This document shows positions 17,469-26,930 of a stretch of 55,652 bases of DNA, piece by piece. Each line of letters begins with the position of its first letter. Position 1 is the first letter of the stretch. Below the pieces are notes generated by a model. The model was not told the DNA's origin, made no database searches, and was given only the letters and a program-made list of their open reading frames with translations. This DNA is from Deltaproteobacteria bacterium CG_4_9_14_3_um_filter_63_12 (lineage in GTDB: Bacteria > Myxococcota_A > Bradymonadia > UBA4248 > UM-FILTER-63-12): the NCBI GenBank assembly GCA_002789955.1, contig PFUG01000632.1:1-55652 (forward strand), in the 5' to 3' direction. The translations under genes were made by a program, and so were the position numbers.

Positions 17469-19304
17469 ATGACAACCGGAACGAGCACTCGTTGGGCTGT
17501 CTATGTGTTGTTTTGGGCGCTCGCAATCGCGGTGTTGTTCGACGTCGTCTATTTGGATCAAGTCTCGCGATCGAGGGATGGGCAGGCAGCAGAACACCTC
17601 AACGCCATCTCGGAAATCGAAGCGGGTATTGATATGGCTGGAGCGGTTGGCGTCTCTGAGCGGTCAGCAGAGATCCACCTTTCCCGAGCCGGTCTAGGCC
17701 TTGCGGAGCTGATTGACGAACGAAAGCAGAGCTTCATCGTCGCCGCGATGCTGCGCGAGTCGTTTGTCGCACTGCACCTCAATGTCGACCGCAAGGCTCG
17801 GATCAACGTGTCAATGGCTTGGCTAACCCGAGTCAGACTGCTGCTGCAACAGCGCCTCGAGGTCTGCAGCAGAGAGACTCGAGGGACGCGCGATGTCCTC
17901 TTGGTGATTGTCCTCACCTTGCTCGTTGGCTCTGTGGTTGGTTTCATCGCCCACACTCGTCTGCAGCGCCAGAGGCTCTCTGCGGCAGAGCTGCGAAAGG
18001 CAGACGCGGAGAAGACGGCTCGCCATCTTAGCGCGCTGCTGGAGGAGCTCCACGACGGCGTCATCCAAACTGACCATGAAGGCCGTGTCCGTCACGCGAA
18101 CTCCATCGCGAGGCGCCTGGTCCATGCTGCCGAGGGAATCGAAGGGCGAGCGCTGGGAACCGTTCTCAAGAGCCTCGAACTCGACGACGAGACGTTGCAG
18201 GTGCTTTCCGAGCCGTCTCACCAAACCAGCACCCCTCGAGAGGTGCGTGTGTCCACCTCAGATGGGCGACACACAGATCTATTAGTGTCGACCCACACCA
18301 TCGGAGAGCCTGGCAAAAGCGGCACCGAACATATGGTCGTCATGCGCGACATCAGCGAGCACAAGACCACGCAAGCCAAGCTCCGTGACGCGCTGGACTT
18401 TCAACAGTCCGTCATTGACTCCATCGACGACCCTTTGATGGTGATTGGATTGAACCACGAGGTCTTGATGGTCAACGAGCGAGCGAAGCTCGATTCCAAC
18501 TGGTCGGAGAGACGTCCCAGCCATTGCTATGAGGTCTTCCACGACAACGCGAAGCCTTGTTGTGGTGAGCTCCATCCTTGTCCTTTGGAGAACGTGGTGC
18601 GGACCGGGACGCCCATGCGCGTCGTGCACGAACACATCTCCACAGGGGGATCGAGCTTTGTCCAAATCATTGGCTCACCGCTCTTCGCCGACGCAGGCCG
18701 GCTGGTGGGGATGGTCGAATTCAGCCATGACGTGACCTCGCACATCGCGACCGAGCGCGACTTGCGCGCCAAAGCAAGGCTACACCGCTACCAGGCCACC
18801 CACGATTCCCTCACCCGCATTCCTAATAGGTGGCTCCTGGAGTCTCACCTCTCCACGGTGATCGAACGCAATCCGCACGACGAGATCACGGCGATCCTCT
18901 TCATCGACCTCGACGACTTCAAGTCCGTCAACGACCAGTATGGGCATTGCGTGGGCGACGATGTCTTGATGAAGGTCGCGGAGCGGCTCACGAGCTGCCT
19001 GCGTCGAACTGACGTGGTCGGCCGCATTGGTGGTGACGAGTTCGTCTTTGTCCTCAGTGGGATTCAGGACCCAGAGGAGAGCCAGGTTGTCGCTCGCAAG
19101 ATCCTGCGAGCCATCTCCGAGCCGATCTGCGTCGGTGCCAAACGCATCACGCTCTCCGCCAGCATCGGCATCGCCACAACAGAGGACGACCCCCGCGAGA
19201 GCACCATCCTCCTACGCCGCGCCGACGTCGCTATGTACAAGGCGAAGGAGAAAGGGAAGAACCAATTCTTCGTCTATGTGAATCCAGAGGCGACACGCCA
19301 CTGA
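17469..19304 (+). CDS. Membrane-bound PAS-PAS-GGDEF diguanylate cyclase
   Basis: 611-aa predicted diguanylate cyclase making c-di-GMP. Order: TM helix (residues ~9-26), an extracytoplasmic region of about 110 residues, a second TM (VIVLTLLVGSVVGFIA), a PAS domain (~185-290), a second PAS (~305-430) and a GGDEF domain (~440-605). The GGDEF active-site motif RIGGDEF is intact, and RRTD lies five residues before it, the usual RxxD inhibitory site, so product feedback is likely. The second PAS contains a Cys cluster, CYEVFHDNAKPCCGELHPC, a pattern known in deltaproteobacterial PAS proteins and possibly metal- or redox-sensing. ATG 17469 has GGGAGG 6 bases upstream. Signal sensed is unknown. Confidence 0.92.
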   Translation: MTTGTSTRWAVYVLFWALAIAVLFDVVYLDQVSRSRDGQAAEHLNAISEIEAGIDMAGAVGVSERSAEIHLSRAGLGLAELIDERKQSFIVAAMLRESFVALHLNVDRKARINVSMAWLTRVRLLLQQRLEVCSRETRGTRDVLLVIVLTLLVGSVVGFIAHTRLQRQRLSAAELRKADAEKTARHLSALLEELHDGVIQTDHEGRVRHANSIARRLVHAAEGIEGRALGTVLKSLELDDETLQVLSEPSHQTSTPREVRVSTSDGRHTDLLVSTHTIGEPGKSGTEHMVVMRDISEHKTTQAKLRDALDFQQSVIDSIDDPLMVIGLNHEVLMVNERAKLDSNWSERRPSHCYEVFHDNAKPCCGELHPCPLENVVRTGTPMRVVHEHISTGGSSFVQIIGSPLFADAGRLVGMVEFSHDVTSHIATERDLRAKARLHRYQATHDSLTRIPNRWLLESHLSTVIERNPHDEITAILFIDLDDFKSVNDQYGHCVGDDVLMKVAERLTSCLRRTDVVGRIGGDEFVFVLSGIQDPEESQVVARKILRAISEPICVGAKRITLSASIGIATTEDDPRESTILLRRADVAMYKAKEKGKNQFFVYVNPEATRH

Positions 19305-19335
19305 ATATTGGTCGTGAAAAGCCCATTAATACGGC

Positions 19336-22300
19336 TCATTCGAGCACGACCACTAAGCTGTACGGGTCCAAGGTCGAACCGAAGAAATGTTGGACACTCA
19401 GGTACACCGTTTCGTCGACGGCGCTGCTGGGCTGCTCCAAGTAGCTGAACCCGGCTTCGCCGTCGAACACACTGCTCTGCAGCAATGCTGCGGTAGAGTC
19501 CAAGAGGCTGAGCTCGGTGTAGACGAAGACCGGTGTGCCTCCCCAGGTCGTGTAGGCGCGGAGTTTTCGACCGGCCGGGATCAAGAGTGTGTAGGTGTCT
19601 ACGTCCAGCCCGTCAGCGAGCGAGCCCACGAGGCGCATTGGGAAGGGCCCGGTCAACGACTGCGCCGAGCTCGGGGAGCTGTTATCTCCAGTGGCTTCCA
19701 GTCTAGCGGTCGGCGTGAGCTCAGAAACCGAGAGGTCGTAGGCGAAGGCAGTAGGGAAGGTGCTGAGATAGTCTTCCACGACGATCAGGACGTCCAACGG
19801 CTGGGCGTTGAATCTTCCGAAGCCCTCGGCATTGAAGACATCCGCGAGGTAAGTACCGCTCGAACGGTCGTAGAACGTGAGGTTGGGGGTGAAGCTGCTG
19901 TCGCTCTCCTCGAGGTCGAGATCGAGCACCGAACCCGCGGCGAACTGGCCACTGTAGTAGCGTTTGGGGGTCGCGGTGTCGAGAAAAGTGCTCTCCGAGA
20001 ACGGGGAGGCGAGGGCCGTGATGGTTGGCGTCTCGATGTGGACTGTGTGGTCAAAGCCCGCCCCCCCCCCACCACCCGAATCCCGCACCTCAACGAGCAG
20101 TCGCTGAGCCGCATTGCTCATGTAGAACAGTGGGCCGCGAGACGAGTAATCGACCGAGTAGAAGTGGGTGGCCTCGTAAAGTGTGATTGTCGGGAGCAAA
20201 CTCCCGCCGCCATTGTCTGTGGTGACCTCGATAGCCTGGGCCTTGGACACCTCCAGCCAGAGGTAGAACCCCGTGCCTTGAGTGGGCAGCGTGCCCGCAG
20301 CCACGACAGGCAACGTGTCGTACAACGTGGGGACGACCGACTGGATGCCGATCAACACGGAACCACCCGCCGCGCTTCGATTGAGCACCCGGAAGATGAT
20401 GTCTCGAGAAGCGCCGCTCTCGTTCGGCCAGAAGAGCCGAGAGGAGTAGTCGTCGACGACGAGGGGCGTCATGGTTCCGGGATCGAGAAACGCCAGATCC
20501 GTGCTGAAGGACTTGGTTCCGAGCTGCGCAGCCAACAGCTCTCCGTCCGGCAGGGCGAAGGAGTAGTAGATCGCCTCACCGCCAGCGAGGTTCACGGTCT
20601 CTGAGAAGGGCAACGTCGCGGCGACGGTCGGGAGGTCTCGGACCTCGAGAGCAAAGCCAACGCCGAGGCCTCCAGCTCCATCCTGAACTCCCAGATCGAT
20701 CCAAACATCGCTTGCGGTGGGGCTCGCGATTGGTAAGGAGAGGCCCACAGTTTCGCCCAGCAGCCGCCTAGTCTGAGGGTCGTACACCCGAATCACCGGC
20801 GAGCTCGGCAAGGTTGCCCCGCCGAGGCGAACCTCCTGCGGCACGTTGGCGGGAAGGCTGACCTCGTAGAGAGCGTGCGCCCCCTTCGGGTCGAAGACGC
20901 CCGACTGATTCAGTGGTGTCGCGCCGAGCGGTGTGGGTGTCGGCGTCGTCAGTTCGACCTTGATCTGGTAGCCGTACCCAACCCCGCCGACGTCTCCTCC
21001 GAGTCGGTTCTGGTTGTCGCGCACGCGGATGGCATAGGGCCTCGATTCTGTGGCCAGCAGCTCGAGGAGCGGCCCATCGTTCCATAGCCAGCGAGAGAAA
21101 TAGCCATCATAGACGCCGAGCTCGAGATAGGGCTGCATGAGTGAATCCGGTGTGATCGTCACACGAATCCGCTGCCCAGCCTGCGCAAAGAACGTGAAGA
21201 AGTCGTCGTCGGTGGCGCTGCCTGGTCGGTCGTCGATGCGGGCGGGAACGGGGGGGCCGGCCGCCAAAGGGCTCGCGTCTGTGACCGAATCATTGCTTTC
21301 GAGCTCGCCCAAGATCTCCTCTTCACTGGCAATGACGGTGACGGTGTTCACCTGCCACGTGTAGTGGAAGTCTTCGATGAACCATACGGACGAATTGGGT
21401 CCTGGAGGGGCGATAAGCTCGACACGGCCGGTGTCCTGCACGTCGTCGGTGGTGTTCTGAGCTAGGTAGGCATGGGTCGCTGGGTCCCAGACGATGAGCG
21501 CCGGTTCGTGAACCGCATAGTCCACCAATGGAGCGGACGAAGCCTCGGCTCGGATCATCGAACTGGCCCCGCGGTCCATTCTCGAGAAGCGCACGCGCTT
21601 ATCGTTCCCACCGCTATAAGCCAAAGGGAAACTCCCCTCGTCGAGGACCTCGATCGGAACTGTGTAGAAGCTCGCGCGATAGGTGTAAGTCGGTCCGCCG
21701 ACGTTGCTGGGGATCGCCTGATAGTTCAGCAGATCGTAGACTCCCAGGAAATAGGTCCCGGTCTCGGTGACAAAGAACTCCCTGAAGTCGCTGGTCCCGT
21801 TGGGCGTGAACATCGCGCGGAGAAAGGAAGGAACGCTGTCTCCGGAGATATCGAGAGAGCAAAAGCAGTCCGAATCTTCGACGTCGAGATCGACACGGAT
21901 GAGCTGCCCCGCCTCGGCTTCGAACCGAAAGAAATCGATGTCGTCGGTGTCGGTGAATTCGCCGATAGTCCCCGCCACCGTGAAGGGCAGGGTCATGATT
22001 GGTAAGTCCTGACTTGGGTAGTCGTTCGGCTCCGCTTCTTGGACCGCGACGCAGGCGAGGGGGTTGTCGGTCGGATCGAAAAGATTCGGACAACCGTCGC
22101 AAACATCCCCCAACCCGTCCGAGTCTTGGTCGAGCTGGTCGCTGTTGGGCACCGTTGGGCAGTTGTCATCGCCGTCAGCAACCAAGTCTCCGTCTTGATC
22201 ATCTAAGTTGGGCAGTTCATCGGGAACCTCGACGAGGTCGAGCTCACTGTCGACCAAGTCCACGCCTTCGGCGCTGTCTTGCGGGTCGGTCGTGTCGTCG

Positions 22301-22479
22301 ATCTCCGACTCGTCAGCGACATCGATCTCCTCGTCCGCCGGAAGGTCTTCGAGGGTCTCGACCGCATCGATGGCGCTGTCACCGTCTTTCTGCCGACTTC
22401 CCTCGTCATCACAACCAGTCGCCGCGAGCAATAGGGCGACGCTCACGCTGAGCACAAGTACAGGAAGTCCACGGGTCAT
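19336..22479 (-). CDS. Large lipoprotein with thrombospondin-3 repeats and PPC-type domains
   Basis: 1047-aa cell-surface lipoprotein of unknown function. Signal peptide ends with lipobox AATGC, followed by a very acidic region (~25-95, Asp/Glu-rich). Then come thrombospondin type 3 calcium-binding repeats (DQDGDLVADGDDNCP and DQDSDGLGDVCDGCP). The rest is a chain of PPC-like beta-sandwich domains with the typical EPNDYPSQ / ESNDSVTDASPL openings and DxDDIDFFRFEAEAGQ strands. No catalytic domain is visible, so the PPC domains here seem to be the whole protein rather than an appendage. ATG 22479 is chosen for its signal peptide and GGAG; the longer frame to 22782 is not protein-like. Converges with the diguanylate cyclase gene, 31 bp apart. 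Confidence 0.85.
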   Translation of the reverse strand: MTRGLPVLVLSVSVALLLAATGCDDEGSRQKDGDSAIDAVETLEDLPADEEIDVADESEIDDTTDPQDSAEGVDLVDSELDLVEVPDELPNLDDQDGDLVADGDDNCPTVPNSDQLDQDSDGLGDVCDGCPNLFDPTDNPLACVAVQEAEPNDYPSQDLPIMTLPFTVAGTIGEFTDTDDIDFFRFEAEAGQLIRVDLDVEDSDCFCSLDISGDSVPSFLRAMFTPNGTSDFREFFVTETGTYFLGVYDLLNYQAIPSNVGGPTYTYRASFYTVPIEVLDEGSFPLAYSGGNDKRVRFSRMDRGASSMIRAEASSAPLVDYAVHEPALIVWDPATHAYLAQNTTDDVQDTGRVELIAPPGPNSSVWFIEDFHYTWQVNTVTVIASEEEILGELESNDSVTDASPLAAGPPVPARIDDRPGSATDDDFFTFFAQAGQRIRVTITPDSLMQPYLELGVYDGYFSRWLWNDGPLLELLATESRPYAIRVRDNQNRLGGDVGGVGYGYQIKVELTTPTPTPLGATPLNQSGVFDPKGAHALYEVSLPANVPQEVRLGGATLPSSPVIRVYDPQTRRLLGETVGLSLPIASPTASDVWIDLGVQDGAGGLGVGFALEVRDLPTVAATLPFSETVNLAGGEAIYYSFALPDGELLAAQLGTKSFSTDLAFLDPGTMTPLVVDDYSSRLFWPNESGASRDIIFRVLNRSAAGGSVLIGIQSVVPTLYDTLPVVAAGTLPTQGTGFYLWLEVSKAQAIEVTTDNGGGSLLPTITLYEATHFYSVDYSSRGPLFYMSNAAQRLLVEVRDSGGGGGAGFDHTVHIETPTITALASPFSESTFLDTATPKRYYSGQFAAGSVLDLDLEESDSSFTPNLTFYDRSSGTYLADVFNAEGFGRFNAQPLDVLIVVEDYLSTFPTAFAYDLSVSELTPTARLEATGDNSSPSSAQSLTGPFPMRLVGSLADGLDVDTYTLLIPAGRKLRAYTTWGGTPVFVYTELSLLDSTAALLQSSVFDGEAGFSYLEQPSSAVDETVYLSVQHFFGSTLDPYSLVVVLE

Positions 22480-22835
22480 GAGCCTATCTCCACAATGGTC
22501 ACAGTCTCGTCGAGAAGAGACGTTCGCGGGTCTTTGCTCGAGCGCCAACCCATCCAGCCTATCATTGCTAGCCGACACGCCGCTTTGAAGCAACCAAGGT
22601 CGTCTCGAACACCCTCGAGGTCGAGGCGTTGAGCCTCGAACGCCAACTGGCTCTTCCTCACGGCGACGAACTGTGATAGGCAAGCTTCTTTCCTGCGCCG
22701 CGTTTGGCGGAGGTGGGAGAAGCAGGAGAGCTTCGCGCGGCCTCGCAAGGGGCTCGTGACATTCTCGGCTGCGTGCATTCACTCAAACGTCCGTTCGCTC
22801 CAGCGACTCGAACCGACAAGGATTGATGGTATCTG
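22480..22835. other. 356-bp divergent intergenic region between a lipoprotein gene and greA
   Basis: Separates divergently transcribed genes, so it must carry two promoters, but no convincing -35/-10 pair was found by eye. No RNA gene or repeat seen. Confidence 0.5.
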
Positions 22836-23333
22836 ATGGTGATTCAACGAAAACCCATGACTCCAATCGGTTACATGAAACTCAAGGCTGAGCTTCAGGA
22901 GCTTCGGGAGGTCAAGATCCCAGCCAACGTCAGAGCCATTGAGGAAGCCCGAGCCCACGGCGACCTCTCCGAAAACGCCGAGTACAAGTACGCGAAAGAG
23001 CAGCAAGGCTTCATCCGAGGGCGTGAGACCGAGCTCTCAGGTCTGCTTGCCGTTGCAGAGGTGATCGACCCTGCCAGCCTGTCGGGCGATCGGATCATGT
23101 TTGGAGCTACGGTTCGGCTGATGGACCTCGACAACGACGCCGAGGTGACCTACACGCTCGTCGGCGAGAACGAGTCCGAGGTGGTCAAGGGCCGCATCTC
23201 GATCACCAGTCCTATCGCGCGCGGCCTCATCGGCCGCAACGCTGGGGACGAGGTGTCCATCGTGACGCCCAAAGGCCCGCGGGTCTTCGAGGTCGTTGAT
23301 GTCCAGTTCCTACCTTGCGACAGCTGGACCTAA
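22836..23333 (+). CDS. greA: Transcription elongation factor GreA
   Basis: 165-aa GreA-type factor that rescues backtracked RNA polymerase by stimulating transcript cleavage. Seen: N-terminal coiled coil starting PMTPIGYMKLKAEL, the acidic tip with the cleavage-stimulating pair in AHGDLSENAEYKYAKEQQ, and the C-terminal FKBP-like domain (ISITSPIARGLIGRNAGDEV). Length is normal. ATG 22836 is used; ATG 22857 (MTPIGY) is also possible. The TAA stop is directly followed by the stop codon of the convergent ppGpp synthetase gene, with no bases between. Confidence 0.93.
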   Translation: MVIQRKPMTPIGYMKLKAELQELREVKIPANVRAIEEARAHGDLSENAEYKYAKEQQGFIRGRETELSGLLAVAEVIDPASLSGDRIMFGATVRLMDLDNDAEVTYTLVGENESEVVKGRISITSPIARGLIGRNAGDEVSIVTPKGPRVFEVVDVQFLPCDSWT

Positions 23334-25571
23334 TCAGCCTCGAACTCGCTCGACGGAGTAGACGCCGGGTATCCGCGCGAGTGTCTTGATGGCGGTCTGC
23401 AGCTGTTTGATGTCTTTGACCAAGACCTCAAAGGTGTTGACCGCCCGCTTATCCTCCGTCGTTCGGCAGTGCGCCTGCGTGATGTTGATGCCCATCACAG
23501 AGAACGACTGAGAGATGTTCGAGAGCATTCCAGGTCGATCGGCGCAGACCACGCGGACGTTGACCGCCCTCTTGGCTTCGGCTGGGGTGGTGCTCTTGAT
23601 ATCCCAGTAGCAGTCCACCTGTCGCTCGGGCTCCAGAAGGGCGCTCTTGGTGCAGTCTGCGGCGTGGACCGTGACCCCTCGGCCTCTGGTCACGAAGCCT
23701 ATGATAGGCTCCCCTGGAACGGGTGCGCAGCACTTGGCGAAGCGCACCATCATGTCCTCGACGCCATCGACGTTGATGCCGGTCTTGGAGCGTCCGCGCA
23801 GCCGGTCCATCAGCTTGCCGAAGCGCCCTTCTTCCTGGACAGTGGGCTCTTTCCCTTCCTCTTCTGGTGGCGCAAACTTGGCGGCCACGGTCTCTGGCTG
23901 CAGCTTCCCGAGTCCGACGTTGACTTGGATCTCGTCACCGTTCGCGCATTTGAGCGAGCGCGCGATCTTCTCCAACTCGCCGGCTTTCTCGAGCTTCGCC
24001 AAATTCAGGCCGTAGCGCCGGAACGTTTTCTCGAGCAGTTGCCGCCCGATTTGTTGGCTGCGTCCCCGCTGTTCCTTGCGAACCACCTGGCGGATCTTGG
24101 TGCGCGCCCTCGAGCTGACCACAAACTGCAGCCAGTCCTGCTTCGGCCGCTGGTTCGCGCTCGTGATGATCTCGATGATGTCGCCGTTCTGCAGTTGGTG
24201 CCGCAGCGGCACGAGCTGGCCGTTGACGCGGGCTCCCGCGCAATGATGGCCAACTTCCGTGTGCACGGCGTACGCGAAGTCCAGCGGTGTCGACCCCTTG
24301 GGGAAGCTGCGAACCTCACCTTTAGGCGTAAAGACGTACACCTCGTCGGCGAAGAGATCGATCTTGACCGTCTCGAGAAACTCTTTGGGGTCGGTCAGAT
24401 CCTGCTGCCACTCGACGAGTTGCCTCAACCAGGCGAACTTCTTCTCGTCATCTCCAGGAGTGATGCGCCCTTCCTTGTACATCCAGTGGGCCGCGATCCC
24501 TTCCTCTGCGACCCGATGCATCTCGCGGGTTCGGATCTGGACCTCGATACGCTCTTGGTAAGGCCCAATCACGCTGGTGTGGAGGGACTGATACATATTC
24601 GGCTTGGGGATCGCGATGTAATCCTTGAACCGGCCGGGAATCGGCTTCCAGTGGTTGTGGATGATCCCCAGCGCCTCGTAGCACTGAGGCACACTGTCGA
24701 CCATCACCCGGAAGGCGAGCATGTCGTGGACCTGGCCGATCTCGACGTTGCTGCGCTTCATCTTCGTGTAGACCGAGTAGATGTGCTTGGGACGTCCCTG
24801 CAACTCGAAGTCCTTGAGCCCAGCGTCGGCCAGGACTCGGTGCAGGATCTGCAACACCTCCTCGATGTAGCCTTGACGCTCCTCTTGGGTCTTGGCGATC
24901 TTCGCGATGAGGTCCGCGGACTCTTCGGGATGCAGGTAGCGCAGCGCCAGGTCTTGAAGCTCGACCTTGATCCAGCTGATCCCTAGGCGATTGGCCAGCG
25001 GTGCATAGATGTCGAGCGTCTCTTGTGAGATGTCCTGCTGCTTCTTCTCCGGCATGTGCTCCAGAGTCCTCATGTTGTGGACTCGGTCGCAGAGCTTCAC
25101 GAGAATCACGCGCAGGTCGCGGCTCATGGCCACGATCATTTTTCGGAAACTCTCGGCTTGCCGCTCTTCTCGCGTGTTGAAGGTCAGCTTGCTCAGTTTG
25201 GTCAGGCCATCGACGAGAAACGCCACTTCCTCACCGAAGTGTTCTTTCAACTCTTCGAGAGTGGTACTGGTGTCCTCCACGACGTCATGCAGCAGGCTGG
25301 CGCAGAGGCTCGCCACATCGAGCTTGAGCTCGGCGACGATCTCAGTGACCTCGATCGGGTGAATGATGTAGGGCTCGCCGGACTTGCGGAACTGCCCTTC
25401 ATGGCACTTCACTGCAAACTCGAACGCGCTGCGAAGCGTGACGATATCGGGCGCCGGATGGTAGCTGCAGACCTTGTCCTTGAGCCGATCAAAGCGCTGC
25501 TGAAGCGAAAAGGTTAGCCCTTTCGGCTCGCCCGCGACTATCGAATCGCTTGTAGACCCTGATGTGTTCAT
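23334..25571 (-). CDS. rel: Bifunctional (p)ppGpp synthetase/hydrolase (RelA/SpoT family)
   Basis: 745-aa stringent-response enzyme. N-terminal HD hydrolase is intact: His95-Asp96 in LLHDVVEDT and the later CDRVHNMRT. Synthetase domain has FKDYIAIPKPNMYQSLHT; the preceding RFKD (314-317) is the RXKD form of bifunctional Rel/SpoT, not the EXDD of synthesis-only RelA. A TGS domain (VFTPKGEVRSFPKGSTPLDFAY) and a C-terminal ACT domain follow. So it should both make and degrade ppGpp. It is preceded by a plausible sigma-70 promoter at 25645-25674. Placement against greA is notable, since GreA and ppGpp/DksA act at the same RNA polymerase channel. ATG 25571 lacks a strong Shine-Dalgarno. Confidence 0.94.
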   Translation of the reverse strand: MNTSGSTSDSIVAGEPKGLTFSLQQRFDRLKDKVCSYHPAPDIVTLRSAFEFAVKCHEGQFRKSGEPYIIHPIEVTEIVAELKLDVASLCASLLHDVVEDTSTTLEELKEHFGEEVAFLVDGLTKLSKLTFNTREERQAESFRKMIVAMSRDLRVILVKLCDRVHNMRTLEHMPEKKQQDISQETLDIYAPLANRLGISWIKVELQDLALRYLHPEESADLIAKIAKTQEERQGYIEEVLQILHRVLADAGLKDFELQGRPKHIYSVYTKMKRSNVEIGQVHDMLAFRVMVDSVPQCYEALGIIHNHWKPIPGRFKDYIAIPKPNMYQSLHTSVIGPYQERIEVQIRTREMHRVAEEGIAAHWMYKEGRITPGDDEKKFAWLRQLVEWQQDLTDPKEFLETVKIDLFADEVYVFTPKGEVRSFPKGSTPLDFAYAVHTEVGHHCAGARVNGQLVPLRHQLQNGDIIEIITSANQRPKQDWLQFVVSSRARTKIRQVVRKEQRGRSQQIGRQLLEKTFRRYGLNLAKLEKAGELEKIARSLKCANGDEIQVNVGLGKLQPETVAAKFAPPEEEGKEPTVQEEGRFGKLMDRLRGRSKTGINVDGVEDMMVRFAKCCAPVPGEPIIGFVTRGRGVTVHAADCTKSALLEPERQVDCYWDIKSTTPAEAKRAVNVRVVCADRPGMLSNISQSFSVMGINITQAHCRTTEDKRAVNTFEVLVKDIKQLQTAIKTLARIPGVYSVERVRG

Positions 25572-25644
25572 CGGGCAGTCGCCAGCCTACTCGCAATCCA
25601 GCGTAGCAGTGTCGTTCCCAACGCACCCCGCTGGCAGAGCGGCC

Positions 25645-25674
25645 ATGCTACACTCGCCGAGGATTTCGAGTCAA
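25645..25674 (-). promoter_or_regulatory. Candidate sigma-70 promoter for the ppGpp synthetase/hydrolase gene
   Basis: On the minus strand, TTGACT (25674-25669), an 18-base spacer, then TAGCAT (25650-25645). Start codon lies about 70 bases downstream at 25571. -35 matches 5 of 6 consensus bases, -10 matches 4 of 6. Confidence 0.45.
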
Positions 25675-25732
25675 CTTCCGGCCATGATAGGCTAGTCGCC
25701 TCGACTTGACCGACGTGAAGATCCTGAGAGTG

Positions 25733-26857
25733 CTATTTTGCGACGGATTTGCAGATGAAATCGCGCATGACGGCCAGCTCTTTGTCCGTGGTCCTGAATT
25801 CGGTGAGCTTGCCATACCAATGACAAGCCTTCTCTGGGTTCTGCAGTTGTCGCTCGTACATGTAAGCCAGATGTTCGACGGATTGCTCTGCATCTGGGTA
25901 CTTCGCCACATACAGCTCATAAAGCTCTGCAGCCTTGGCGTATTCCCCGGAGCCGTAGAGCGCCGCCGCGTAGCCGAGGTGGGCAGCCGTGTTGTCGGCA
26001 TCAATCCCATAGGCGGCCTCGAACTGCACCAATGCCGACTCGTAGTCGAGGAAGGACAGGTAAATCGCGCCAAGATTCAGACGTGAGTCCAAGTGGTTGG
26101 GATGGTTCGCACCGGCCGCTTCGAAGAGCTCCACAGCCTGGGGGACCTTGTCCTGTTGGAAGGCGATCAAGCCCAGAAGGTTCAACACTTCGGCACTCGT
26201 GGGGTCGGCCTCTTTGGCGCGATCCAAGACGTACTGCGCCAACGCGACCTTCTTCTGTGAAAGGGAAATGACGCCGAGCGTGTAAAGCGCCGCGACGTTC
26301 TCCGAATCGATGGTCAGCACCTCTTTCGCCATTCGCTCGGCCTGCACCATGTCACCTTTCTCGAGGTAAGCGATCGACATGTCGTTCATGGCCTCGAGAT
26401 TGTTGATGTCGCGGGAAAGCGCGTTGCGGAAGCTCTCGATGGCGCCTGCGGTGTTGCCAGAGGCGAGCAAAGCACGTCCGTAGGCGATGAAGACTGCCGG
26501 ATCTTCGGGGCTGATCTCCTTGGCTTTAGAGTACTTCTCGGTCGCGAGCGCGTAGTCGCCCTGCTTTTCGGCGATCAACCCGAGATTCAAGGTGCTCTCG
26601 ACGTGGTTCGGGTCGCGTTGGATGGCGTTCTCGAAGCGAGCCTTCGCCGAGTCGTAGTCCGGAATGTCAGACTCGAGGAATCCGACTCCATCGATGAACC
26701 ACTCGTCTGCCGTCTTGGTCATGACCGGGTCGACCTTGACGACTTCCTTCTTGAGCGGGTCCTCGACGACTGGAGGCGGGCCACAAGCCGCCAACATTAG
26801 ACCCATGAGCACCAACAACAACGTCACGTTTCGACGATTCTGAGTGGTAGCAACCAA
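25733..26857 (-). CDS. TPR lipoprotein, GltE/NfsE-like
   Basis: 374-aa lipoprotein of tetratricopeptide repeats. The start is taken as TTG 26857: GGAGG lies six bases upstream and it yields MVATTQNRRN, a hydrophobic core and lipobox MLAAC. The longer frame to 27019 would overlap the upstream gene and bury the signal. The mature protein has about eight TPRs (for example SAKARFENAIQRDPNHVEST, then GDYALATEKYSKAKEISPED). Last gene of the barrel/TPR cluster, 73 bp after the 1255-aa TPR gene. In Myxococcus the gliding (Glt) and spore-coat (Nfs) systems have a TPR lipoprotein, GltE/NfsE, following a large TPR protein, GltD/NfsD; order, type and size fit. Orthology is inferred from architecture and context only. 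Confidence 0.82.
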   Translation of the reverse strand: MVATTQNRRNVTLLLVLMGLMLAACGPPPVVEDPLKKEVVKVDPVMTKTADEWFIDGVGFLESDIPDYDSAKARFENAIQRDPNHVESTLNLGLIAEKQGDYALATEKYSKAKEISPEDPAVFIAYGRALLASGNTAGAIESFRNALSRDINNLEAMNDMSIAYLEKGDMVQAERMAKEVLTIDSENVAALYTLGVISLSQKKVALAQYVLDRAKEADPTSAEVLNLLGLIAFQQDKVPQAVELFEAAGANHPNHLDSRLNLGAIYLSFLDYESALVQFEAAYGIDADNTAAHLGYAAALYGSGEYAKAAELYELYVAKYPDAEQSVEHLAYMYERQLQNPEKACHWYGKLTEFRTTDKELAVMRDFICKSVAK

Positions 26858-26930
26858 CTTCTTCCTCCGCACACACCCCAAGAGTCTGGGGGATTGATTC
26901 ACCGTGGTTTCACCGCACCACACCAAGGGG

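Noticed and set aside
23469-24986. 505-codon plus-strand frame opposite rel
   Set aside because: Antisense shadow; the minus strand encodes a complete RelA/SpoT protein.
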